A program made the translations under genes and the position numbers. Shown one piece after another: positions 1 to 13,827 of a stretch of DNA of 64,000 nucleotides (its first letter is position 1; each line of letters starts with the position of its first letter). The stretch is from the NCBI GenBank assembly GCA_907165135.1, contig OU015568.1, positions 12,904,501-12,968,500 on the forward strand, given 5' to 3'. The notes under the pieces were generated by a model, which saw only the letters and a list, made by a program, of their open reading frames with translations, ran no database searches and had not been told where the DNA came from. The DNA comes from Oikopleura dioica (Eukaryota; Chordata; Appendicularia; Copelata; Oikopleuridae).

Positions 1-149
1 CTTCGTCTCAGGCGGGAAAGGCCCGCACGAGAGAAACAAAATAAAGTCATCCATCCGAGTCCATCTAGAAATCTTTATGATAAGATAGGCAGGTCGACAT
101 AAATGAGATGTTATCAGTTACAGGAAAGCATTGAAAAAAGAAAGAGCGA

Positions 150-1840
150 TCACCAGCCATATTTCATAGCTGTAGTTCGACTGCTCTGCTTCGCGTTTGA
201 CCAAAGTTGATTTAATCGGGTCTCGTTTGCCTTCGCCAACTCCACGAGATACTTGAGCTGATGCGTTCTCTTTGACACGTGCGCATTTGGATCTGAATAG
301 GTAATACGGTAAACTTGCGTGAAATTGAATTTGTGTTTCGTTACCGCTCTTTCGCATCTCTTTGACTGGATCGACCATGGAGGTGGAGACGTGTTTCTGG
401 TTGGCACTCTTTCTGATATTCTCGCGGATGTTGCCAAGAGAGTTGTCCACGACTGCATCGACGAACTGGACCTCTTCTCGTCGCCGTCCCTGAAGAAATA
501 ATTTTTCAACTTTCATATCATTTATAATTTGAGTAAATTGATTGGGTAATGCGAAATCAAAACAAAGAACCGAGGTATTTTACGACGTAAATACATAGTA
601 GTAGCACTGGGTGGTTACTCACTTGTAGCTTGGAAATCGCTTGACGATCAATGTCAAGGCCAGCGTCAGCGGCTGAAATCTCCTCGTTTGTTGGAACGCG
701 ACCGGCGATTGATTGGAAACTGCTCAAATCGTTGCCGTACGGAGCAATTGCTGCGTTTGCCTAAAACGATAAATTCAAGCACAAACAGAACATAAAATCG
801 TTCGTGAAAGCACTTGTTATAATAGTAAACGCGGAAAAATACCAGACTGTTATATAATTCACACGAAAACTCAGACTTACGCTCTTTGACTCCGAGTCAA
901 AGTCTTTTGTGATTGATTTCTATTCAAATTCAATTATTTCCACATTCCTGGATTTACATAAATTTAAATCAGATACTGACCTCATCGGGATGACGTGTTG
1001 ATCCATGAACAGGAAGTGGCGCCGTATCGATTTGATACTTTTCCCTTTCGCCAAGAGAAGGCCTTACTGGGCCAACTGGCATCATTGGTGCATGCTTCTT
1101 AAGCTCTTCGGCGTCTTTTTCTTTGGAGCTGAAGGAAAAGAATCCTCCTTCATCATCAGAATCGCTATCTTCCGCTTCGTTTACAATCGGCGGCGGTTTA
1201 GCGACTATGGGAGCAACTGGCTTCTTTGGTTGAGGTTGTGGACGGTTCTTGACAGAGTTCGGCATAAACGAGCTCGTGCTTACAAGACCAGAAGGCTTGA
1301 CTGGCTTTATTTCTGGCTCAGATGCTGATGATGAAGACGGCCCGTCTGATCTTGAAACTGCTGGCGCGTTGATTTTTCCAGCAGGTATCTCTTTCTTTGG
1401 TTTCGGAAGAGCACTGAACAGCTTCGATCTTGTAGCAGCTGGTTGCATCTTCTTTCTCTTTGGCTTTTCCGCCTCTGCCTCTTCCGTTTCAAACTCGTCC
1501 AAATTCGGTGCTGTGATGAAAATTCTCTTTTTAGATCCAGTAGCGGCGGCTTTTGCGCGTTGTTTGCTCAACATCTTGAGTTGGTACTCTGATGCTAGAA
1601 TGGAACCGCCAAGCGAGCCGGCACCTGACGAGTTCCATGAAGAATTCGTTTTTGGAGCGGTAGCTGCTGGTTTTGGAGCCGCTTTTGGGGCACTTTTTGC
1701 TGGTGGGAGGGACAGAGATGGTTTCTAAAGAGAGTAAATCGACAGAAAAGTACTACGAAATGTACCTTCACTTGTGGCGCTGGTGCTGAAACTTCCGTTT
1801 CGTCCTCCGAATCCGAGCCATATGCGACGAGTCCGTTCAT
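150..1840 (-). CDS. PRCC: PRCC-like protein (proline-rich, mitotic checkpoint/splicing associated)
   Basis: Five exons (1766-1840, 981-1724, 623-760, 345-489, 150-292) join in frame to 414 aa. The C-terminal block carries the PRCC signature: an acidic start MNGLVAYGSDSEDE like human PRCC, then KLQGRRREEVQFVD resembling human RLQGKRNRGREEINFVE, and finally KRTHQLKYLVELAK and MKYGW matching human RKHQITYLIHQAK and AKYGF. The middle is Pro/Lys/Ser-rich and acidic, consistent with a disordered nuclear protein. Human PRCC is nuclear and associates with pre-mRNA splicing factors and MAD2B (family knowledge). The last intron is 52 nt with donor AGCG|gtaacg. The 220-nt intron 761-980 contains a short exon-like block (about 876-898) whose length would break the frame, so it was left out. 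It is the last gene of a minus-strand run with SMU1 and a UPF0390 gene. Confidence 0.86.
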
Positions 1841-2145
1841 TTCTTAACAATATCGAGCGATTAGGATCATCCACAGCCTCCTTCCAACAAGAACCTCTGA
1901 TTTGGGAAATTCTCACAAAATGGACCTTGACTCCTTCTTACGAATACGATTGGCCACAAACGAGCTACTCTGCCCTGCGGTGAAGGGTTGAGGTTTCGAT
2001 TGTATGGTGGGATTGTCGTATCGGTGTACAAAAACTATCCTGTGCACGTGAACTTCCAACCAAAACAACCTCTTCAAGTCAATGGCAAATTTATCTTTCA
2101 GTCACTCAAGCGAAAAAAACGAATCAGGTGTTCAGTTTTAACGGT
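1841..2145. other. Intergenic spacer between PRCC-like and UPF0390-like genes
   Basis: About 305 bp between two genes of the same strand. No ORF, tRNA or repeat was recognised. The stretch just upstream of the PRCC-like start codon probably holds its 5' UTR or a trans-splice acceptor, since an AA-rich leader follows a pyrimidine/AG-containing stretch in the minus-strand reading. Confidence 0.4.
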
Positions 2146-2488
2146 TTATTTCTTTGCTTCTTGACTCTTCACAACTTTCAAACTTGTTCCAGCTTTATCT
2201 GCACTAGCCAAGCACTAGAAACAGTGTTAAATCCCGAGCATTTATAGATTCAAGTGATACCTGGGCTTCAATGTTCTTGTTGATACTTTTGGTCAAGAAC
2301 TTTTGGGTGCTCTTTGTGTGGATTTGATCAATCTTAATCATTTTGAAAAACAAGAAAACTAGAATCATTTATACCTTTTTGGACTTGACTTGTTTTTTGA
2401 GCCCCTTCTTCGTTCGTCCCTGCTTGGCTTTGATACTTCCAGCAGACTGTTTCTTCTTTTTTGCTCCGACTCCTTTTCCTTGCGCCAT
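2146..2488 (-). CDS. Small basic UPF0390 / C19orf53-like nuclear protein
   Basis: Three exons joined by two introns of roughly 40-50 nt give about 84 aa. The protein starts MAQGKGVGAKKKKQSAG, is extremely Lys-rich, and has the pattern of the UPF0390 family (human C19orf53, which starts MAQG and has a basic core followed by a helical KKNLEVGIRKKIE stretch). Here the corresponding stretch is STQKFLTKSINKNIEAQ. The protein ends SQEAKK. A 3' splice-like cag lies one base upstream of the ATG (gttttcgttcag-a-ATG in the minus-strand sense), typical of a spliced-leader acceptor. It lies 123 bp downstream of SMU1 on the same strand. Family members are nucleolar and poorly characterised. Identity rests on length, start and composition, so it is probable rather than certain. 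Confidence 0.7.
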
Positions 2489-2610
2489 TCTGAACGAAAA
2501 CTAAAGATGAACAATTTGAACGGAGGAAGAAGGATAAGCTCCCCCGGAACATGTGACATTTTTACTAAACGGTGAGTGTGGCAGTTGGTTACAGTTCAAC
2601 ATGGAAGCTT

Positions 2611-4460
2611 TTATCCTTTCCAAAGTTTCAGCAGTCCGTCTTCTGAGAAGGTGGCAATCAAGTTCGAATGGGGATGATGAGAGATGCCGATAACGTCTTG
2701 TTCGTGGACGATGAGTGTCCTTTCTAGTTTTCCTAAAACCGAAACTCGGATAAGATCATGTCAGTCACCGATGCTTTACCTGAATGAGTTGAGAAACAAT
2801 ACAAAACCCTATCTTCTCCAATGCAATAGAGCCACTCGCCACGTGGCGACAGTGTCGAGCACACAAAATCACCTCCTTGTTTTTACCTTGAAGAAATCGG
2901 ATCAACAGTAGTTTCAAAAAATTAGAGTTTACCAGAAGTGAAGGACTTGACAATTTGGCCCTGCATATTCATGATTACAACAGTATTTGAGCGATTGGTG
3001 ACAACAAATTGGTCGTTATTTTTTGGCATCAGAGTGACCGAATGGATCGTAGCGTCGTTTCCGCCGAGCGACTTGAAGGTCGAAATGCACTCTAGTGTTT
3101 TGATATTCCAAATCTAAATCAATTCATTATTATTTCTGTATGACCAAAGGTCTTTTTTACTTTAACAGTTCCATCAGAAGAGCCTGAGATAATCATGTGA
3201 CCATCCGCAGAGAAGACAGCCTCGTTGACGAAGGACACGTGACCCTTGAATTCCTTGAGTTGCTTTCCAGATTTGAGTCCGTGAATGCGGACGGTGTTAT
3301 CGAAACTGCCACTGAGAATTTGCGATCCATCTTTTGAAAAGTTCATCGAAGTGATACCCTTTGAGTGGGCTCGCTCAAAACGACGAAGACATTGGCCTGT
3401 AGAGATTTTCCAAACCTTGAAAGGACGTTTTATTGTATAAATTTACAATTCTAACGCTACCTTCATTTTTCCACCCTGGTCGCCAGTGCAAAGCATTTCG
3501 GAGTCCCTCGAAAACGTCATCGACAAAATCGCCTGCTCCATCATCATATAATTATCCTGCGCTTGGTACTTGAGATCTTTTCTGATCTTTCCCGTCAAAT
3601 AATTCCACACTTCAATAAATCCATCAACTGAGCCAGTAACAAGGTACTGCCCGTCGGGAGAAAATCGCGTCGTTTCCACATGGCTTGATTAAATTTTCGT
3701 TGACTGACATTTGGTTGTTCCAATATTACCTTTTTGAGCTGAATTTGATGGTCTTGCTGAGCACCGAAGGGTATTTTTCATTCTCTTCAACTTTCGACTG
3801 TGCTTTTCCTCGAAAGAGATCGATTTGCGATCCTGGAGGAAGAATTCCCTGATGCTGTTGCCATTTCAATGCCTGTCCCAGAAGAGCAATCAGCCTCGAC
3901 GGTGGAACAACTGAAACTTCTTTCGCTAGTTGCGCAGCAATGTGTTGCCTTCGTTTGTCTTTTGTTTGTCCGTCTGGATAAGCATCTCGCGCGTCAAAGT
4001 ACGGTCGAGTTAGAACGTTTTCCAGATGCATGTATCGTTCTGGCTGCATGTTTTTCAGGGCTGAAAACAAACAATCAAAAGCCATCTTGAAAATGCAAAA
4101 GTTTACCAATCATAGGATCTGTCTGTCGAAGCAAAGACCTCGCAGCGCCAAGTTCTCGTAGCTCGATGAGTTCAATCGTTATCTGTTCGTAGAGATCGAT
4201 AAGGACCCGATCGGGCAGTTTGAGACTCGATATCGTATTGAGAACAACATCCCAGTGCCCTAAAAGTCTGCATCAATAATAAGTCACATCAAATCCTTAC
4301 CGTTTGTAATGTCGGTAACAAATGAGTCAATCGAGTCAACAGTATTCAACGATACTTGCGATTCTTCTTGCAGCACTTGGAGTGTTCTGTGGAGACGGTT
4401 CTCCTTGCAAAATTGTTCAATTAACCTAATAACATCTGGCGATTCGATTTCAAGCGACAT
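2611..4460 (-). CDS. SMU1: SMU1, WD40 spliceosomal protein
   Basis: Multi-exon gene with very high similarity to vertebrate SMU1 in order. The N-terminal LisH/CTLH segment begins [17 protein letters not shown] and includes [10 protein letters not shown]. Then come the linker [25 protein letters not shown] and [20 protein letters not shown], then LFRGKAQ. WD40 repeats follow ([42 protein letters not shown], [39 protein letters not shown]) and the protein ends [13 protein letters not shown]1 pairs with RED/IK in the spliceosomal B complex and controls alternative splicing (family knowledge). Start chosen at 4458-4460, equal to the human start. The stop at 2611-2613 lies 123 bp upstream of the next gene on the same strand. 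Confidence 0.97.
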
Positions 4461-4707
4461 TCTAAACCACTATGAATCAATGGTGGTTCTAATTTCTCGA
4501 GTTTATAATTATTCTCTATTTAAAATGGCCGGTTGAGTCACAAGGCGACCTACGCAAAAATTTTATCAGCTTCTTGGTTCCTATATTCAGTAAGATCTAA
4601 ACAGTAGAAAAAATATACAGATTGAAGAATGTGCATTCGTATCATTGATAATTAGGGATTCAAGGCATTTGTTCTAGACATGTGTTCTGGCACTGGGATA
4701 GATTCGT

Positions 4708-5460
4708 TCATGCTCTTGTTCTGTAAGAGTTGATAGTCATGTATCTCGACATTGTTATGTAAAACAGGCGATACCAGACGAGCTGACTTCTGTGACAGAA
4801 CATGGCTTTTACTGAAGGCCAACTCCCTTCTACGACGTATTGGAGACCGCTGAAAAGGTTGAGAAGAATACATCAAATCAGAAACTACCTGGTGGAAGTT
4901 ACGACAAGATCACATGTGGCGGAATACTTCCTCAGCAGGTGAACTGATTCAAGATACAACACGCGGACCTTTTCACTCTTTTTGACCTCGGAGCAGCTTT
5001 TGTGATTCAAATGTCCACTGACACCATACGAGTCAAATGTAACCACCACCGAAGCGTTGAATTCTAAAATAAACATCGAGACTGAAATCAACAAAGATAA
5101 GCTACCCGAAACTTGTGCTTTAACGTATTCTTGGACTTGATGTCTATCCCATCTTTCCGGACCATCATCAAACTTAGCTACACACTCTCCTTCCGCGCCG
5201 TAGGCTTTTACGGAATTCATGAACTCCTTCTTACGCCTTTCACCGAGGCCATCATAGTTTCCGGAAGAGAGGCAGACAATTTTTACGGGTATATTTCGCT
5301 TTTTCAAATGCAATATTGTCGGCCCAAAGAACATGCATTCATCGTCTGGGTGCGCTGTTACAATCAGAACGCGATCTGTTGAGTTGAACGGAGACTCCTT
5401 TGGTTGGAAAACAATCGCCATGATGACCATTGCTACTAAAACGATCCATATTCCGACCAT
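4708..5460 (-). CDS. PIGL: PIG-L, N-acetylglucosaminyl-phosphatidylinositol de-N-acetylase
   Basis: Three exons. The first carries an N-terminal membrane anchor ([16 protein letters not shown]), the catalytic zinc motif [10 protein letters not shown], and [28 protein letters not shown], all characteristic of the PIG-L/LmbE deacetylase family. A 40-45-nt intron leads to [21 protein letters not shown], which supplies the second metal-binding HxxH. A second intron gives the C-terminal block [24 protein letters not shown], matching human [24 protein letters not shown]. The enzyme performs the second step of GPI-anchor synthesis on the ER membrane (family knowledge). The stop is TGA at 4708-4710, so the open frame seen further downstream is not coding. 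Confidence 0.93.
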
Positions 5461-5603
5461 TCTTAGAACAAAAAAAATCTAATCAATAAATTTGTTGAAA
5501 TTGGAACAGTTTGAACTGAGGATTGAAGAATTTTTTCTAAGCAACTAAATCACGCATTGGATCGAACAGTGGGTAATCGCACATAAATCAGGAATAGAAG
5601 AAA

Positions 5604-6818
5604 TTAGACTCGGACAACCATTTTTCCGATGTTTTTGCCCTGGAGCATGTCGCAAAATGCTTTCGGTGCATTTTCGAATCCATCGACAACAGTTTCCTCT
5701 GCAACTATCTTGCCTTGTCTGAACAAGCATTTCAAAGAGTAAGAAAAATATTTGCGACTTACAAATACCAGCCGATGAGTTCGCCAAGACAGAGCTCAGT
5801 ATGCTCAATGTGCTCTAGCAAAAGGAACCGTTTCCTTGTGATGTTGTTAGAGTCGACATGTTTTTGGACTTCCTCGCTCAATACATTCGGATACGGAGCG
5901 TCAGGATCGTTGTAGGAAGAGATTTGCCCGCAAAGAACCACGTGAGAGTCTTTGTTCATTCGCCTGATCACGATCTCTGAGGTCTCGCCTCCGACGTTGT
6001 CAAAGTAGCAGTCAACTCCAGTACTTGCGGTGAATTCTTGCACTTTGGCAGCGACATCTTCGGTTTTGTAATTGATTGTGTGGGTGAATCCGCATTTACG
6101 GAGGTACTCACACTTTTCCTCAGTCCCACAAATTCCTTGGAAATTTTTAAAAAACCTTGATTGAAATGATTACCAATGACATTTTTCGCTCCCTTTCGCA
6201 AGGCATACTGTCCGGCTACTGAGCCAGTAGCTCCAGCAGCGCCAGACACAACGACAGTTTGACCTTCTTTTAATGCACCATGAACATGCATTCCGATGGA
6301 GGCAGTCAATCCAGTGACACCGAACAGACCAACGAAGTGATTCTCAAGGCCTGCTAGGCCCTCAATTTTAGGAATTTCCGTTGGTCCTTGAGGAGACGGC
6401 TTACTTTTCAGAGGTTAATAATAACCCGAGAAAATTCTGATTAACAAAATCCTATTTACCACTGCCTGTCATCTAAAACAACATATTCCGCCCATGGCAT
6501 CATTCCGGAAACAAAGGTCCCATTTGGGAATTTTCCACTTCGCGACTGTATCACTTGACCAACTGCAAATCCATCAATGGTCTGTCCAATCTCCCAGCTT
6601 GCCGCGTAGCTTGGCCCGACGGGACGCATTCGCGATCGCATATAAGGATCCACCGAGATCCATGCGAGTTTGACAAGAATGCCTCCTTTAGGAAGTGATT
6701 CATTTGAAAAGCCTCCGTCTGGAAGAGCACATGGGCAGTCGATCTCACGTGTCCCAAAGTCATTTGGGGTCGGCGCGTGATCCGGTCGATTGGCGAGGAA
6801 AATCTCTTTGATTTTCAT
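5604..6818 (-). CDS. Prostaglandin reductase-like NADP-dependent oxidoreductase (MDR family)
   Basis: The first exon is [21 protein letters not shown] with [23 protein letters not shown], the classic leukotriene B4 dehydrogenase/prostaglandin reductase start (VDPYMR). The next exon gives [28 protein letters not shown] sequence with the nucleotide-binding [11 protein letters not shown], followed by [19 protein letters not shown] and [14 protein letters not shown]. The 3' exon ends [17 protein letters not shown] before a TAA at 5604-5606. The protein is zinc-independent: the catalytic zinc ligands of alcohol dehydrogenases are absent, as in PTGR1/PTGR2. It should reduce alpha,beta-unsaturated ketones such as 15-keto-prostaglandins using NADPH in the cytosol. 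I cannot separate PTGR1 from PTGR2 by eye. Confidence 0.9.
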
Positions 6819-7142
6819 GACAGTCTAGGGACGGTTCATCCTTATTTCGGGGAGAAACCTCAGTTTAGTAAATCGCTTTCCGGGATGAGTTTTTCGCATC
6901 GAGGTCCTCAATTTCTAGGTCCCCAGGAAGAGCCCTGTACTTTAGTAGGTCCTCTCAGATCCGGCCTTTGCATTGGTCCTCCTTGGTTTCAGTATCATAC
7001 GACAGTAGAATTAATTGTTTTATCGTATATTTAAGAATAGAATTATGGTATGAAAACCATCTCAATAATAACTGAATGAAAATAATAATTGGATTGAAAC
7101 GATGAACAGTTCAGCTTGAATGCATTATGAATTTTTAAACTT
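6819..7142. other. Intergenic spacer upstream of the reductase gene
   Basis: About 325 bp between PHF12 and the reductase gene. It contains several scattered ggtcct motifs (around 6903-6990), but no ORF of note and no recognisable RNA gene. The AT-rich distal part (7010-7140) probably holds the PHF12 3' end. Confidence 0.4.
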
Positions 7143-9319
<2,177 letters not shown>

Positions 9320-9500
9320 TTACTGCGTTCTACCTAGATTTCCAGTGCTTCTTATCTCTAATAGTATTTTCCTTTGATCCGCGGCTCAAATTTTCGCGTC
9401 GCTGCGAAACGCCGTTGGCGCCCAATGGCGTTCGAGAATCCGGGAAAGAATAAACCAAAATCGAAGGTCTCATTTTCGAATCGTCAGAAAATAGAGAAGA
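9320..9500. promoter_or_regulatory. Probable bidirectional promoter between PHF12 and WRAP73
   Basis: Only 181 bp separate the two start codons of genes transcribed outward. No TATA box is obvious. The interval includes a GC-richer patch (ctgcgaaacgccgttggcgcccaa). The bidirectional role is inferred from geometry alone. Confidence 0.4.
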
Positions 9501-11065
9501 ATGAAGAGGATTGAGTTTTCCGAGCCGATCTCGATTTCCGGAACTAATGCGAAATTTTCGCCTCTTGGAAAGTATTTGGCATTCGTCTATGCAAACAAGG
9601 TAATTAATTTTTATCAATTACAAATCTTTCTATTTTCGACTAAAGCAATTATTTTTCGTGAAATCGCAAGGGGAATTTTAGATCTGCGTTCTCCAAAGTG
9701 ACAGTCTCCAAACGCTGACCATTCTAACGACCATCGATCAAGTGAAACACTTCGAATGGAGTCCCGACTCGCAACTGATCCTTGCCGTCATGCCCGGGCG
9801 AAACAAACTTCAAGCCTTCGACATTACCGATAGCAAATGGACATGTTCCATCGATGCAGGGCCGCTTGGGTTAGAGTGGGCTACATTTTCGCCAGACTCG
9901 AGGCATATCATTTACGCCAACGAATTTCATTTGATGCTTTCTGTCGTTTCTCTTGTCGACAAATCTGTGAGGACTATTGAGTGGCCGAAAAACCCGGCCG
10001 AGAACTTGAAGTTTACCCCTTGTGGTAGCTTGATGATTGTAGGTAAGTTTTGAATTGCTGTTGATTTATTTGCAAAATTGAATCCATCGTTAAAAACTTA
10101 TGAAGGTGAACGGAAAAACACAAAGCATCAAGACGCGATCTCCGTGATTCGACTATCTGACTGGAAACTCGACGAGCATTTCGAGACGGAAACGCAAGAT
10201 TTCAAATCAATCCAATTAGACCTTACCGGCGGAGCAATCGCCCTTTCTGACCCTCTTCCAGAGCCAAGGGTAACCATCTATTCAATTACTGGGCAGAAAT
10301 ACGCAACAGTTGATTCTGGTTGCAATTCAATTTGCAAATTCTCCCCGACTTCACAGTTTCTCGCGATTGAAAATTCTTTCAAAATTGATATCTTAAACAC
10401 GATTACTTGGACAAAGGTAAAAATTCAATCAAGAGATGCTCCTAAACAGTTCTAAGATTGCTGTGTGCTCCGCGGAAACAAATCCAGCAGAAGTTGTTTA
10501 CGAAGAAACAACCAATGGATTCACTGTCTCAAGGAAACATTTCGACAATTATATCAGTGACGAAGAAGCTCCTAACTTCACACATACCAAGTTCTCTGCA
10601 ACGAATCGCTATCTTTCGACCGTCCAAGTAGGTTTTTCCCGGAAATTCACGGCTCATAGTTTTATAGGGCCAATGCGTTTTGATCTTCAGTGTTGAATTC
10701 ATGCAAACTGTTGTGGGAATTTATTTCAAAGAAAAAGTGAAGGCGATTGAATGGAGCCCAGTCGAGAATCGACTCAGCATCGGAACGAGCAATGGAAACG
10801 TAAGAATTCCCTTGATTTTCGCCGTAAATTGATGTTTTAGCTGTATCTTTGGAGTCCAGGAGGAACAATGCTGGTAAAAGTGCCCCACCACGGCATCAAC
10901 ACAAAGAAACTCATGTGGAATCAAACTGGCGAGAGCTGCATAATCTACTCCAAGGACAAATGCTCGATTGCCTTTTTTGATGGCGATGAGAAAGAAAAAT
11001 CGGCAAAGATGGCGACTCCTGAGCCACTTGGAAAGGCAAACTTGAACATTATCAACCGAGCTTGA
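9501..11065 (+). CDS. WRAP73: WRAP73 (WDR8), WD-repeat centriolar/spindle protein
   Basis: About six exons with short introns. It begins MKRIEFSEPISISGTNAKFSPLGKYLAF, aligning with human [24 protein letters not shown]. Further matches are TIDQVKHFEWSPDSQLIL, SIDAGPLGLEWATFSPDSRHI, ANEFHLMLSVVSL with KSVRTIEWPK, LSDWKLDEHFETETQDFKSIQ (human [21 protein letters not shown]), the terminal VKAIEWSPVENRLSIGTSNG, then LYLWSPGGTMLVKVP (human LYLWSPAGCMSVQVP). Splices that restore the frame include a 40-nt intron ending ttctaag|ATTGCTGTG and one ending tttatag|GGCCAATGC. WRAP73 works at centrosomes and spindle poles with SSX2IP (family knowledge). The start codon agrees with the human start. Confidence 0.93.
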
Positions 11066-11240
11066 AGTGTTAGTTATTTGTATTCAACTGCCAGTTTATC
11101 GTTTTACTTTTTTATTCCAGTCTTCTTCACATTCCCACACTCAAAGATTTTATTATAAATCCAAAATGATATTTCATGTTTTTTTCTAGAACAGGCGTAT
11201 TGCTCTTCGTTGTTTTCGTCGATTCCATTCAGTTGCGAAA

Positions 11241-13667
11241 ATGACTCAGGACGGGAAGTCTCAGAAGCGTCAGTCTATCGACAAAGAGCACAAAGTGAAG
11301 AAGGAGCCCGAGATTGTACTCTCAGACTCCTCGTCCGACTCAGAAGAAGAGGAAGACTCCAATGATCGTCGCCAGGACCAGGTAGGGCTGAGGAATTGTC
11401 CTTTTTTTCTACTGAAATCAGCCAAGACTAACACTAAATTTTCAACAGTTCAGGAATATTTTCGTAGCGGTAAATAAAGCTTCTGTAGTGCACAGAGTGA
11501 ACACGTGAACACATTACTGAATATTCGAAATTCTTGAAGCAAGAATTCACCACCATCATCGCACGAAAAAAAATCATAATCTTTACGCTTTCTACTTTCT
11601 TTTCTCGTACTAAATTGTCTTTAGGGAACCGACTTGCCTGCCGAATATTGGCAAATACAGAAACTCGTCAAATATCTGAAATGGGGCAACCAAACGGCCA
11701 CGGTCATTGCTTTGTGTGCGATGCTGGACTTTAACCTCTCTTCTGGTTAGTATTTTTTTCATTGCTTTATGCTAACGTTCTTTTCAGAAACCTGTCAAAT
11801 CGCCATCCGTGAAGTCGGTGGTTTGGAAGTGTTAATTAACTTGCTGGACACGGATGAAGTGAAATGCAAAATCGGTGCGCTCAAGATTTTGAAGCAGATC
11901 TCGATGAACGCGAGCATCCGCCGCTCCATCGCTGATTTGGGCGGCCTGCAGACCATGGTCGCCATTCTCGACAATCCAAACAACAATCAACTAAGATGCC
12001 TCGCTGCTGAAACTATCGCAAATGTTGCCAGATTTAAGAGATCTAGGAGAACCGTCAGACAATATGGCGGTATTGAAAAGCTTGTATCCCTTCTCAAAGG
12101 CGCTAAGGTACTGTTTCAAGCTTCGTAAAAATTCTAATGATTCTCAGGGACAAGAAGCCGACCGAAACTTGGCCAGATCCGGCGCCCTCGCTCTTTGGAG
12201 TTGCAGTAAAAGTAACAAGAACAAAGCAGCGATTATGAAAGCCGGCGCCATCCCACTTTTGGCGAATCTGTTGAAGATCGAAGGCGAAGATAAATTCTCC
12301 ACCCTCGTGCCCGTTGTTGGAACCCTTCAGGAGTGCGCAAGCGAGCCCGCGTACAGAGCCGCTATTCGAAAATCCGGCATGGTCCAGGACTTAGTTACAA
12401 ACCTCAACTGCGACAATCAAGAGCTTCAGATGCACTGCGCTTCTGGTAAGACTTTTAAATCCTCCATGATTTCAGCTGATTTTCAGCGATTTTCAAATGC
12501 GCCGAAGACGAAGATACGCGTCAGATGGTCGCCACATACAAAGGAATCGAACCTTTAGTCAATCTATTGCAGAGCGTGGACAATCAGCCACTCCTTGCTG
12601 CCGCCACTGGCGCCATTTGGAAATGCGCTGTATCACCCAAAAATGTTAAAGCTTTCCAGGTATTCAAAGGTCAAAAATAGAAAAGAGCTCATGAATCTTT
12701 CAGGAACTGAAAACAGTCGAGCAACTTGTAAGCTTGTTGGAGAACCAGCCGGAAGAAGTCCTCGTCAACGTTGTTGGTGCTCTCGCTGAATGCGCTCAGG
12801 TCCCTGCTATCCGGACAACCATCCGAAAGTCAGGTGGAATCCCCCCACTCGTTGACCTTCTCACTGGAACGAATCAACTCCTCCTCGTTAACGTCACCAA
12901 GGCTGTCGGAGCTTGCGCACTCGAAAAAGAAAGCATGGAACAGATCGACAAGAAAGACGGTGTTCGACTTCTCTGGTCTCTTCTCAAGAACACGAACCCC
13001 GAAGTACAGGCTTCTGCGGCTTGGGCGATCTGCCCCTGCATCGAAAACGCACGAGACGCTGGTGAAATGGTCAGAAGTTTTGTTGGCGGTCTCGAGCTTA
13101 TTGTTTCACTTCTCAAGTCTGAACAAACAGAAGTGCTCAGGTAAGATAGTTTTAGAAAGATTCGAAAGCTTATAAAATCATAGCTCTGTTTGCGCTGCTA
13201 TCGCCAACATTGCCAGAGACGAAGAAAACTTGGCCGTCATTACCGACCACGGAGTCGTTCCTACCCTCGCTCAACTGACCAATACTCAAAACGATCGCCT
13301 CCGACGACATCTCGCCGAGGCCATCGCTCGATGCTGCGCTTGGGGCAACAACAGAACTGCCTTCGGACGAGAGGGTGCCGTCGCTCCACTTGTCAAGTAT
13401 CTTCAAAGTGAAAATCCTCTGGTGCACCAGGCTACTGCTCAAGCTTTGCATCAGCTCTCTGAGGATCCCGACAACTGCCAGACTATGCACATGGTCGGCG
13501 TTGTAAACGTAAGCAGTCTATTTTCTTTCAATGGAATATAAGATTTCTTTTAGCTTCTAATGAAAATGGTTGGCAGCTCAGACGAAATCCTGCAAGAAGC
13601 CGCAGCTGGCTGCATCATGAACATCCGCCACTTAGCACAAGCAAACGAGAAGAAGAAAAACTTCTAA
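11241..13667 (+). CDS. ODAD2: ODAD2/ARMC4-like armadillo-repeat protein (outer dynein arm docking)
   Basis: The ARM-repeat region is strikingly conserved with human ARMC4: [38 protein letters not shown] with [154 protein letters not shown] and [16 protein letters not shown]. It attaches outer dynein arms to ciliary doublets; motile cilia are expected in tunicate gill and gut cells. The N-terminus is short: a 47-residue acidic Ser-rich exon ([16 protein letters not shown]), then an intron of about 240 nt, then the first repeat. The long N-terminal region of the human protein (1044 aa) is missing. Start at 11241 chosen as the first ATG of that exon. Confidence 0.94.
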
Positions 13668-13827
13668 CTCAAAAATACCCTTATCTACTCACTGAAGCTC
13701 TATTTTTATACTTTTGAGATTAATATATTTTCAATATTCAAACAAATCACGATTTACGATCTCTTCTGTGATTTCGTAAACAAACGTTTTTTTTTCATCG
13801 GCAGTCAAAATAATATTCAGCAGGAAT

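Noticed and set aside
138..516. A single long minus-strand ORF ending in a hydrophobic segment, at first taken for a SNARE-like tail-anchored protein
   Set aside because: A 52-nt intron with a good donor and acceptor switches the frame to the conserved PRCC C-terminus (MKYGW), so the hydrophobic tail is an artefact of reading through an intron.
876..898. Possible 23-nt exon in the PRCC-like gene
   Set aside because: It has splice-like ends, but 23 nt would break the frame between two exons that already join in phase 0.
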